Source: CAG-841 sp963656825
GTDB taxonomy: Bacteria; Bacillota; Clostridia; Oscillospirales; CAG-272
DNA: 15,723 nt
Direction: 5' to 3'
NCBI GenBank assembly: GCA_963656825.1
Contig: CAVKJG010000042.1
Span: 1 to 15,723, forward strand
In this document: positions 6,914 to 13,125 of the stretch, piece by piece
Position numbering within the stretch: the first letter of the stretch is position 1
How the letters are laid out: each line of letters opens with the position of its first letter
Notes under the pieces: model-generated
Told to the model about the DNA's origin: nothing
The model's database searches: none
The model's input: the letters and a program-made list of their open reading frames with translations, nothing else
Program-made: the position numbers and the translations under genes

Positions 6914-8911
6914 TCAGCCGCCGTAAATGTGATTGAAGCGGTCGTCGTCGTGACGCTTTGCGCTTTCTTTTTTGCGACGCTCCTCGTCTGCGCGGCGGTT
7001 TTCTTCATCGGCTTTTGCGCGGAGAGCGTTTTCTTCTTCGCTCTTTTTGCGACGTTCCTCGCCTATCTGCTCGACCTCTTCCATAGAAGCGCCGTTCATG
7101 GCGGAGGTGAACTGTCTGTCGTCCATAACCTCGTATTTGAGGAGGAACTCAACGATAAAGTCAAGCTTTGAGCGGTTTTCGGAAAGGATGCGCTTTGCGT
7201 TTGCATATGCGCCGTCCACGATTTTCTTTATCTGCTCGTCGATAAGCGCCGCGGTTTCTTCGGAATAATCCTTGGACGAATTGAAATCTCTGCCGAGGAA
7301 TACCTCGTCGCTGTCATGCTCGCCGCCGAAGCGTATCGTACCGAGCTCGCTCATGCCGTACACGGTAACCATTTTCTTTGCGATCTGCGTTGCGCGCATA
7401 ATATCGTTCGAGGCTCCGCCGGATACATCGCCGAACACGATCTCTTCGGCTGCTCTGCCGCCGAGAAGCATTGTAATTTCTTCGATAAGCTGCTGCTTGT
7501 ATTCGCTGTATTTATCCTCAACGGGCGGATTGAGCGTATAACCGAGCGCGCGTCCGCTGGGTATAATTGATATTTCGCGGACAGGGTCCTGCGTGGGAAG
7601 CAGATGCGCAAGAACCGCGTGACCTGCTTCGTGATAAGCGGTGTTTTTCTTTTCGCTTTCTTTGATTTTTCTTGATTTCTTCTGCGTGCCGACGGTAACC
7701 TTTATAAGTGCCTCTTCTATGTCGGGTTCGCCTATGAGCGATTTGTTCTTTCTTGCGGCAAGAAGTGCGGCTTCATTTAAGAGGTTTGCAAGGTCTGCGC
7801 CCGTAAAGCCGACGGTCGTCTGAGCGATACGCGAAAAATCAACGGTCTGTTCAAAGGGCTTGTTTCTTGCGTGAACACGCAGGATTTCTTCTCTGCCCTT
7901 GATATCGGGATATCCTACCGTTACCTGACGGTCGAAACGACCGGGACGGAGAAGCGCGGGGTCGAGAATATCGGGGCGATTTGTCGCCGCCATAACGATA
8001 ACGCCGTCATGCGAGCCGAAGCCGTCCATTTCGACAAGGAGCTGGTTTAAGGTCTGTTCTCTTTCGTCGTGACCGCCGCCGAGGCCTGCCCCTCTGTGAC
8101 GACCTACGGCATCTATCTCGTCTATGAAAATTATGCTTGCGGGAGCGCGCTTTGCCGTTTCAAAAAGGTCGCGGACTCTTGACGCGCCGACGCCGACATA
8201 CATTTCGACAAAGTCCGATGCCGATATCGAAAGGAAAGGAACGCCCGCCTCGCCCGCAACGGCTTTTGCAAGAAGCGTTTTACCCGTTCCGGGAGGGCCT
8301 ACAAGAAGCACGCCGTGCGGAATTTTTGCGCCGAGCTTTCTGTATTTTGAAGGATCGCGCAGAAAATCAACTATTTCGCGCAGATCCTGTTTTTCCTCCT
8401 CACAGCCCGCAACGTCGGAGAAGTATACCTTATCTCCTCTTTCATTGCCGAACATTATATGCGCGCGTGAAAAGGAATTCATTTTTCCGTCCATTCTGTT
8501 GACCTTTGAAGTCATATATATCCAGAACGCGATAAAGATTATCGTCATAACCGCATACGGAAGAATGGAAAGCCAAATCGAGGGCTGGTTGTTTTCTATG
8601 TTCCATTTTGTAAGCGTTCTTTTTTCTGCCGGAAGCGAAAGCTGCTCGTCAAGATAATCGCTTATATCCTCGCGGAACATTTCCACACTGCGAAGAACTA
8701 TCTGATATTTTGTTCCGTCGGTTGTTTTCACCACAAGGACATTGTTCTTGTTCACATCGAATTCGGTAACCTTTCCGGCTGTGAAAAGATCTATTATATC
8801 CCCGTATGTGGGAGCGGCTTTGCTGCTTGACGAAAGCATAAGTGATACGGCGAATATTATCACAAGGACGACGGCAGCGTAAAGCAATACCGTTTTCATG
8901 GTGTTTTTCAT
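6914..8911 (-). CDS. ftsH: ATP-dependent zinc metalloprotease FtsH
   Basis: This 665-residue inner-membrane AAA+ protease extracts and degrades membrane and regulatory proteins. Helix 1 (about 7-27) and helix 2 (about 112-133) flank an extracytoplasmic segment. The AAA domain has Walker A GPPGTGKT (205-212), Walker B IIFIDE (260-265) and the second region of homology with arginine fingers Arg322 and Arg325. The protease site is HEAGH (His427, Glu428, His431) with Asp503 in SNDIM as the likely third zinc ligand. A charged, probably coiled-coil tail (about 610-655) ends the protein. The ATG is fixed by an in-frame TAA just upstream. GGAGG lies 12 bases before it, a slightly long gap. I found no convincing promoter in the 236-base leader region. 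Confidence 0.97.
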   Translation of the reverse strand: MKNTMKTVLLYAAVVLVIIFAVSLMLSSSSKAAPTYGDIIDLFTAGKVTEFDVNKNNVLVVKTTDGTKYQIVLRSVEMFREDISDYLDEQLSLPAEKRTLTKWNIENNQPSIWLSILPYAVMTIIFIAFWIYMTSKVNRMDGKMNSFSRAHIMFGNERGDKVYFSDVAGCEEEKQDLREIVDFLRDPSKYRKLGAKIPHGVLLVGPPGTGKTLLAKAVAGEAGVPFLSISASDFVEMYVGVGASRVRDLFETAKRAPASIIFIDEIDAVGRHRGAGLGGGHDEREQTLNQLLVEMDGFGSHDGVIVMAATNRPDILDPALLRPGRFDRQVTVGYPDIKGREEILRVHARNKPFEQTVDFSRIAQTTVGFTGADLANLLNEAALLAARKNKSLIGEPDIEEALIKVTVGTQKKSRKIKESEKKNTAYHEAGHAVLAHLLPTQDPVREISIIPSGRALGYTLNPPVEDKYSEYKQQLIEEITMLLGGRAAEEIVFGDVSGGASNDIMRATQIAKKMVTVYGMSELGTIRFGGEHDSDEVFLGRDFNSSKDYSEETAALIDEQIKKIVDGAYANAKRILSENRSKLDFIVEFLLKYEVMDDRQFTSAMNGASMEEVEQIGEERRKKSEEENALRAKADEENRRADEERRKKESAKRHDDDRFNHIYGG

Positions 8912-9109
8912 TATGTCAGTTTACCTCCGTTTGCCGCACTTTTTCAAAGCAGTGACACGCTTTAATTTATGCGGCGGATAAAATATTATGCCCGTTTATG
9001 TTAAGCTATATAAATAATAACAGAGAAAGAGTTTGCGTGTGTTGACGTTTTGTAAATAATTTGTGTATTTGCGGAAAGAAAAATCCCCGCGGCGACAGGA
9101 GAAAAACAC

Positions 9110-9140
9110 AAAAAACGCGCCTGTGCTTTGCAGGCGCGTT
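9110..9140 (-). terminator. Terminator of the PHP-domain gene
   Basis: On the minus strand, AACGCGCCTG (9140-9131) pairs with CAGGCGCGTT (9123-9114) around a 7-base loop, then a run of six T. It begins 8 bases after the PHP gene stop. Confidence 0.88.
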
Positions 9141-9147
9141 TCCGGCT

Positions 9148-9933
9148 TTATATTCTTTCAAAATCTGAAAAACCGCATTTTTCGGCAAGCCCGGAGGCGA
9201 TGTCAAATGCGAAAGCAACAGCTTCCTTTGAATGTGCGTCGCTTGAAAAAATAATCTTTCCGTGCATTTCGCAAAGCGCTCTGAGCAGATATTCCGACGG
9301 ATACGGAACGCTTTTCCCGACGCGGAACATTGCGCCCGTATTTATTTCAAAAATCTTTCCCGCGGAATTGAGCTTTTCCATGGCGCAAAGGGCGGAATTT
9401 ATATACCTTTTGTCGCAGCGGTCGAATATCGAGCCGTCGTCGTTAAATTTTTCCACAAGGTCAAAATGTCCCACTATTTTCACAAAAGGATTTTCGGCGT
9501 GCATTTCAAGCAGCCCGAAATAACGCGCGCAGAAAGCGTAAGGATCGCCGCCGAAGCAATCGTTTACGGCGTTTATAAAATCGGCTTTTGTTGCGTCTAC
9601 GGGCAGGAATTCTTCTCCTGCGTCAACATAATGTACCGAGCCTATTACATAATCAAAGGGGGAAAGCTCTATATCGGAAAAAATATCGTGTTCTATTCCG
9701 CACAAAATGCGGATTTTATCGGAAAACTCTGTTTTTAATGCAGTTATTTCCGAAATGTAATCATCGGTTTTCTTACCGCTCATCATCCAATGCGAGGCAA
9801 CCTTCATATGTGCGTGGTCAGAAAAACCGTAAATATCAAGCCCTTTGGCTATCGCTGCGGAAAGCATTTCACGCGGAGAAGCTTTTCCGTCGCTGAAAGA
9901 AGTATGTGTGTGAATATCGGCAGTTACGTTCAT
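9148..9933 (-). CDS. PHP-domain phosphatase, histidinol-phosphatase (HisK)-like
   Basis: This 261-residue protein has a complete PHP-type metal site: HTHTSFSDG (His8, His10), SDHAH (His40), GIEHD (Glu81), GSVHY (His101), GHFD (His156) and SSDAH (Asp232, His234). The order and length fit HisK-type histidinol phosphatase, which removes phosphate from histidinol phosphate in histidine synthesis. Related PHP phosphoesterases share the fold, and no other his gene is nearby, so the substrate is uncertain. The start at 9933 is chosen because AAAGGA lies 9 bases upstream and the conserved DIHTHT block begins at residue 6. The longer frame to 10011 runs across the divergent promoters and is rejected. 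Confidence 0.85.
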   Translation of the reverse strand: MNVTADIHTHTSFSDGKASPREMLSAAIAKGLDIYGFSDHAHMKVASHWMMSGKKTDDYISEITALKTEFSDKIRILCGIEHDIFSDIELSPFDYVIGSVHYVDAGEEFLPVDATKADFINAVNDCFGGDPYAFCARYFGLLEMHAENPFVKIVGHFDLVEKFNDDGSIFDRCDKRYINSALCAMEKLNSAGKIFEINTGAMFRVGKSVPYPSEYLLRALCEMHGKIIFSSDAHSKEAVAFAFDIASGLAEKCGFSDFERI

Positions 9934-9934
9934 G

Positions 9935-9963
9935 TTTACAAATCCTTTGCTTTGTGATATAAT
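9935..9963 (+). promoter_or_regulatory. Sigma-A promoter of the DUF218 gene
   Basis: TTTACA (9935-9940), 17 bases, then consensus TATAAT (9958-9963) with an upstream TGA (extended -10). Transcription would start near 9970, about 41 bases before the ATG at 10011. Confidence 0.7.
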
Positions 9964-9986
9964 AACAATAACTAATTTATCACAAA
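9951..9986. promoter_or_regulatory. Inverted repeat spanning two facing -10 boxes (possible operator)
   Basis: TTTGTGATA (9951-9959) and its exact reverse complement TATCACAAA (9978-9986) are 18 bases apart. Each half overlaps the -10 box of one of two facing promoters. The GTGATA part can be explained by two extended -10 boxes, but the extra TTT is not. It is either a shared operator or a by-product of the promoters. Confidence 0.4.
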
Positions 9987-10002
9987 ACGGGGGAAAGGTC
10001 AA
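9974..10002 (-). promoter_or_regulatory. Sigma-A promoter of the PHP-domain gene
   Basis: On the minus strand, TTGACC (9997-10002), 17 bases, then TAAATT (9974-9979) preceded by TGA. Start expected near 9967, inside the opposing promoter, so the two transcripts overlap at their 5' ends and the promoters compete. Confidence 0.65.
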
Positions 10003-10010
10003 GGCGCGCA

Positions 10011-10607
10011 ATGAAAAAGAAAATTTTCATAGGGATATGTATAGCCGTAGCCGTTATTATATTGTTGAGCCTGAGTATAAATCTTGCGGTCGTATTTTCC
10101 GCGCGCGGAAATATAATTACGGAAGAAGAGGCATCGGGGCGCGGCGCAGATGTTATACTTGTGCTTGGCTGCGGAGTAAAACCCGACGGAAGCCCCAGCG
10201 ATATGCTCAGAGACAGACTTATTTGCGCGATAGACCTTTATAACGGCGGAGCGGGTAAAAAGCTGCTGCTTACGGGCGACAGCGCTCGCGAAGGCTACGA
10301 CGAGGTCGGTACAATGAAAAGCTTTTGTATTGATCACGGCGTTCCCGAAGACGATATTATAACCGACACGCTCGGACTTTCAACCTTTGAAAGTATAAGC
10401 AGAGCAAAAGAACTTTATAACATTGAAAGCGCGGTTATAGTAACGCAGAAATATCACCTTTACCGTGCTATCTATATTGCCCAAAGCCGTGATATCGATG
10501 TGTGCGGCGTCTCTGCCGACCTGAATATTTACGGCGGACAGCTTTTCCGCGACATCCGTGAGATCCCTGCAAGAATAAAAGATTTTGTGCTTTCAAAAAT
10601 GAAATAA
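10011..10607 (+). CDS. SanA/YdcF-like membrane protein (DUF218)
   Basis: This 198-residue protein has one N-terminal membrane helix (about 5-29) and then a DUF218 domain. Family hallmarks visible are DVILVLGCGVKPDGSPS (47-63), the acidic turn LLLTGD (85-90), the loop TLGLSTFES (120-128) and VIVTQKYHLYRA (142-153). Members such as SanA affect envelope permeability and vancomycin exclusion in enteric bacteria; the molecular activity is not settled. The weak ribosome site AAGG ends 6 bases before the ATG. The gene is alone, divergent from the PHP gene, and followed by a perfect palindromic terminator. Its neighbour past the terminator is a D,D-carboxypeptidase, which fits an envelope role without proving one. 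Confidence 0.88.
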   Translation: MKKKIFIGICIAVAVIILLSLSINLAVVFSARGNIITEEEASGRGADVILVLGCGVKPDGSPSDMLRDRLICAIDLYNGGAGKKLLLTGDSAREGYDEVGTMKSFCIDHGVPEDDIITDTLGLSTFESISRAKELYNIESAVIVTQKYHLYRAIYIAQSRDIDVCGVSADLNIYGGQLFRDIREIPARIKDFVLSKMK

Positions 10608-10626
10608 AGCAATATATCAGAATAAA

Positions 10627-10652
10627 AAAATCCGCCCGCGCGGGCGGATTTT
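10627..10652. terminator. Bidirectional terminator, perfect 26-base palindrome
   Basis: Bases 10627-10652 are perfectly self-complementary (AAAATCCGCCCGC and its complement) with A-rich and T-rich ends. It separates the convergent DUF218 and carboxypeptidase genes and can serve both. Confidence 0.88.
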
Positions 10653-10658
10653 GCGTAT

Positions 10659-11888
10659 TTACTTTGCTATTGTTACTATAAAGCCGCCTTCGTTTGTACC
10701 GGATACCGTATACATTCCGGAGGTTATGCTCTGTTCTGCGGCAAAGCTTCCCGAAACGAGCTTTGCTCCCTGCGGAACGGTTATGTACGTCATATCGGCG
10801 GAATCCGCAGGAACATAGTAAACAAGAAAATCGCCGATGTCGGTCGATACCTCATACGGAGTGTTTTCCGTGCAGTTGTGTTGCTTTCTGAGCATTTCAA
10901 TGTATTCTTCGAGGCAGATTCCGGCTTCTTTTATGGCGTATGCGTGCGGAACGTCAACAAAGCGGAAGTGCCATTCTTCGTTGCTTATTCCCGTTATGCC
11001 GAGCTTTTCCGCCTGATAACGACGGATAAAGCCGTATTTGTGGCAGTTTTCGGTTATCCATTCGTATTCGCCGGCACGCAGATCTATAGTCGCACCGGTT
11101 GCGGTGAATATTTTTATATCGAAAGCAAGACCGGTGTGATGCTCGCTGTAGCCTGCTTTTGCAAGGAAGCTTTTGTCGTCGGCTTCGTCGTAAAGTCCCT
11201 GCTGATAATCCCGCGAGCGATAGCCGCTGGAAATCATAATTTTATCTGTCACGGTTGTGCCGTCCTTATCCGTGTACGGACCGAGCGTGTCCTGATTTGC
11301 CGCAGTCAGTGCCTCGCACAGCTTTTTCAGCGGCGAAACAATGCCCGCATTGAGATAAACACCCGTGCGGCTTTCGTCTTTATATCTTCCCATCACGAAA
11401 AGACCGTCGGTTTTGCCGTAAAGCTCGGTAAGCTTTGACATCATTTTTGAAGGGAACGAATATTCCGTTTCATTGTTTACGAGAATGAGGTTGCCTTCCT
11501 TTTTGCCGCTTGTCGCAACGGCAAGACTTATATATCCCGCGTTCCACGCCGGCTTTTTGACTTCGGTGGTTACGGGGGCTTCGGTTGTTGTGGAATCCGT
11601 CGTTTCGTCGGGCGTCCGGCTGCCCTTTATGCCCTTTACAACGAGGAATATCACAAAAATTATTGCAAGAAGTATCAGAAACAGCTCGCCGAGAGCGATC
11701 AGTCCTTCTTTTGTAGGTCTTATGCGGAGCTTCTTTTTTCTTTTGACGCTTGTTGTTGTGACAGAGGTCCTGCCGGTCTGGGTGCGGTTCATACCGGCTT
11801 CGGTATTTGCCTGAGTTGTACGCAGCTGATCGGTGCGGGTATAATTTTCGTACCTTCTGTCGTTTTGTCTGTTATCGTTGCCGTTCAC
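10659..11888 (-). CDS. Membrane-anchored D-alanyl-D-alanine carboxypeptidase, VanY/M15B type
   Basis: This 409-residue protein has a basic, Thr/Asn-rich cytoplasmic tail, one membrane helix (about 62-85), a Thr-rich linker (94-110) and an extracellular M15B peptidase domain. SGYRSRDYQ (220-229), the zinc motif SEHHTGLAFD (248-257; ligands His250 and Asp257) and EEWHFR (304-309; catalytic Glu304, ligand His307) are all intact. Such enzymes remove the terminal D-Ala from peptidoglycan stems; VanY-type members contribute to glycopeptide resistance only in van clusters, and none is here. About 70 residues after the catalytic domain (340-409) look like an extra small beta-rich domain I do not recognise. 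The start is GTG, with GGAGGAGGG 7 bases upstream. Confidence 0.9.
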   Translation of the reverse strand: MNGNDNRQNDRRYENYTRTDQLRTTQANTEAGMNRTQTGRTSVTTTSVKRKKKLRIRPTKEGLIALGELFLILLAIIFVIFLVVKGIKGSRTPDETTDSTTTEAPVTTEVKKPAWNAGYISLAVATSGKKEGNLILVNNETEYSFPSKMMSKLTELYGKTDGLFVMGRYKDESRTGVYLNAGIVSPLKKLCEALTAANQDTLGPYTDKDGTTVTDKIMISSGYRSRDYQQGLYDEADDKSFLAKAGYSEHHTGLAFDIKIFTATGATIDLRAGEYEWITENCHKYGFIRRYQAEKLGITGISNEEWHFRFVDVPHAYAIKEAGICLEEYIEMLRKQHNCTENTPYEVSTDIGDFLVYYVPADSADMTYITVPQGAKLVSGSFAAEQSITSGMYTVSGTNEGGFIVTIAK

Positions 11889-11935
11889 GATATTGCCCTC
11901 CTCCCGTGTCGGAAAATGACATTTATTGTAGATAC

Positions 11936-11964
11936 ATTATACCATATCGGAGAGAGTAAAACAA
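11936..11964 (-). promoter_or_regulatory. Sigma-A promoter of the carboxypeptidase gene
   Basis: On the minus strand, TTGTTT (11959-11964), 17 bases, then consensus TATAAT (11936-11941) preceded by TGG. Start near 11929, leaving a leader of about 40 bases. Confidence 0.72.
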
Positions 11965-12005
11965 TACATATTTTCATTTTCCGCAAAATTTACATATTAT
12001 TCTGC

Positions 12006-12034
12006 AAAAAAGCACAGCGGGAATACCGCTGCGC
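12006..12034 (-). terminator. Terminator of the thioredoxin operon
   Basis: On the minus strand, GCGCAGCGG (12034-12026) pairs with CCGCTGTGC (12020-12012) using one G-U pair, then six T (12011-12006). The hairpin begins 3 bases after the SLOG gene stop. The wobble pairs only on the minus transcript, which fits the direction. Confidence 0.85.
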
Positions 12035-12037
12035 CTT

Positions 12038-12391
12038 TCAAAGACTGATTATTTTTACGGGAACGCCTTCTTTAAGGCAGGTTGCGACGGTGTAAGCCGT
12101 CCCGTGCGAGCTTCCGTCCCAGAAGGCGAGAACATACTGAGAATACTCAACTATTTTGTCGTTGCGGACGATGGGCGCGCGTTTTCCGTATTTGTCGTAT
12201 TCGGGAAGAAAGATTTTCGTCGGGAGATTGTTGTGCCGCGCATATATTTCGGCAAGACGGTCCACCCCCATAGCTCCGCCAGAAACTATTTCGGTGCAGT
12301 TTGCCGGTATATTTTCGCAAAGAAGCTCGTATGCACGCTTCTGAAGCTTTTCGTATTCTATACTTCTTGAACCTATGATAGCAACTCTCAT
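12038..12391 (-). CDS. SLOG-fold protein (YspA/DUF2493-like)
   Basis: This 117-residue single-domain protein has a Rossmann-like SLOG pattern. RVAIIGSRS (2-10) is the first strand and nucleotide-binding turn, SGGAMGVDR (37-45) is the signature glycine-rich loop, and FWDGSSHGT (90-98) is the typical final loop. SLOG proteins bind nucleotides or nucleotide-derived ligands; functions range from cytokinin-type nucleoside hydrolysis (LOG) to DNA binding (DprA) and suspected nucleotide sensing. The role here is unknown. The start at 12391 lies at the conserved first strand, with GGCGGAAGG just upstream; the longer frame to 12526 overlaps the preceding gene. It is last in an operon with thioredoxin and an FTR-like protein, 17 bases after the latter. 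Confidence 0.8.
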   Translation of the reverse strand: MRVAIIGSRSIEYEKLQKRAYELLCENIPANCTEIVSGGAMGVDRLAEIYARHNNLPTKIFLPEYDKYGKRAPIVRNDKIVEYSQYVLAFWDGSSHGTAYTVATCLKEGVPVKIISL

Positions 12392-12408
12392 AAAGCCTTC
12401 CGCCTTTT

Positions 12409-12606
12409 TTATTTTTCTTTGTAGTACAGCATACAGTGACAGTAGCCCTCGAAGTTTTCGTCTTTTATCTGGTCGCGGAACTCCTTGCACATGCATTTGT
12501 AGTCCTCCGTGCGCTGACGTCGGCACGGACAGTAGCCGCCCGTGCGACGCAGACCTTCCTTTACCGCGCGGACGACCTCTTCGTCGTCGTTCAGGCGCAC
12601 GCGCAT
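12409..12606 (-). CDS. Ferredoxin-thioredoxin reductase catalytic-chain-like protein
   Basis: This 65-residue protein has three Cys-x-Cys pairs: YCPC (Cys26, Cys28), KCMC (Cys38, Cys40) and YCHC (Cys56, Cys58). In ferredoxin-thioredoxin reductase, CPC, CPC and CHC pairs hold a 4Fe-4S cluster next to a redox disulfide and pass electrons from ferredoxin to thioredoxin. By analogy, Cys26, 38, 40 and 56 would bind the cluster and Cys28-Cys58 form the disulfide. The gaps between pairs (9 and 15 residues) differ from the chloroplast-type enzyme (16 and 8). Its ATG shares a base with the thioredoxin stop (TGATG), so translation is coupled. No variable chain is nearby. Confidence 0.82.
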   Translation of the reverse strand: MRVRLNDDEEVVRAVKEGLRRTGGYCPCRRQRTEDYKCMCKEFRDQIKDENFEGYCHCMLYYKEK

Positions 12607-12917
12607 CAGAGCAGCTCCTTTGCGGCGGATATAAGCGTATCCTCGCTTACGACGCCGATAAATCTGTTTGCCTCCGCGCCGTTCTTTATAAAGATGAGCG
12701 CGGGAATCATATCTATGCCGAACCTGTCGGCAAGGTCGGGCTCGTCGTCAACGTTGACCTTGCAGACGCGCAGACCTTCAACCTTTCCGGCAAGACCGTC
12801 AACCACGGGCGACATCATTCGGCACGGACCGCACCAGCTTGCCCAGAAATCGACAAGGGAAACTCCGCTTGCGGTTTCCGCGTCAAAATTGTCCTTTGTA
12901 AGAGCTTTAACAGCCAT
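12606..12917 (-). CDS. trxA: Thioredoxin
   Basis: This 103-residue protein is a single-domain thioredoxin, close to the usual 103-109 residues. It has the redox motif WCGPC (28-32) and the cis-proline Pro72 in DMIPALIFI. It reduces disulfides in cytoplasmic proteins. The start at 12917 places MAVKALTKDNF at the normal family beginning; AAAGGA lies about 11 bases upstream. A longer frame to 13043 runs through the promoter and is rejected. It is the first gene of an operon with an overlapping FTR-like gene, which implies that its electrons come from ferredoxin. No NADPH-dependent thioredoxin reductase is in this window. Confidence 0.95.
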   Translation of the reverse strand: MAVKALTKDNFDAETASGVSLVDFWASWCGPCRMMSPVVDGLAGKVEGLRVCKVNVDDEPDLADRFGIDMIPALIFIKNGAEANRFIGVVSEDTLISAAKELL

Positions 12918-12957
12918 ATTGAAAGCAATCCTTTCTGTTTTTTGTTTTACATTTAAT

Positions 12958-12985
12958 ATTTTATCACAAACGGCGTTTTTGACAA
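12958..12985 (-). promoter_or_regulatory. Sigma-A promoter of the thioredoxin operon
   Basis: On the minus strand, TTGTCA (12980-12985), 16 bases, then TAAAAT (12958-12963) preceded by TGA (extended -10). The -10 region again holds TTTGTGATA (12970-12962), as in the two promoters at 9951-9986. Confidence 0.7.
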
Positions 12986-13036
12986 TATGAAAAGCAAAAA
13001 CAAATTGTAAAATTTTTTCCCATATCTCCGTTGAGA

Positions 13037-13065
13037 TTGACAATCTGCCGATTTGGATATATAAT
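13037..13065 (+). promoter_or_regulatory. Consensus sigma-A promoter of the surface protein gene
   Basis: A perfect TTGACA (13037-13042), 17 bases and perfect TATAAT (13060-13065). Start near 13072, about 54 bases before the GTG. Such a match predicts strong expression, or tight control by a regulator not visible here. Confidence 0.85.
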
Positions 13066-13125
13066 ATCTTATATCGTGACTTTTATTATCAGATTTTGAC
13101 TGTTTGAAGGGAGGTAATACAGAAA

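Noticed and set aside
9042..9069. Plus-strand promoter-like TTGACG-16-TGTATT before the PHP gene terminator
   Set aside because: The -10 is poor, no plus-strand gene follows, and the hairpin downstream lacks a plus-strand T-run.
12392..12526. N-terminal extension of the SLOG protein
   Set aside because: It lies inside the FTR-like gene in another frame and has no family similarity; the conserved first strand begins at the ATG at 12391.
12918..13043. N-terminal extension of thioredoxin
   Set aside because: It crosses the thioredoxin promoter and does not look like a signal peptide; family length fits the start at 12917.
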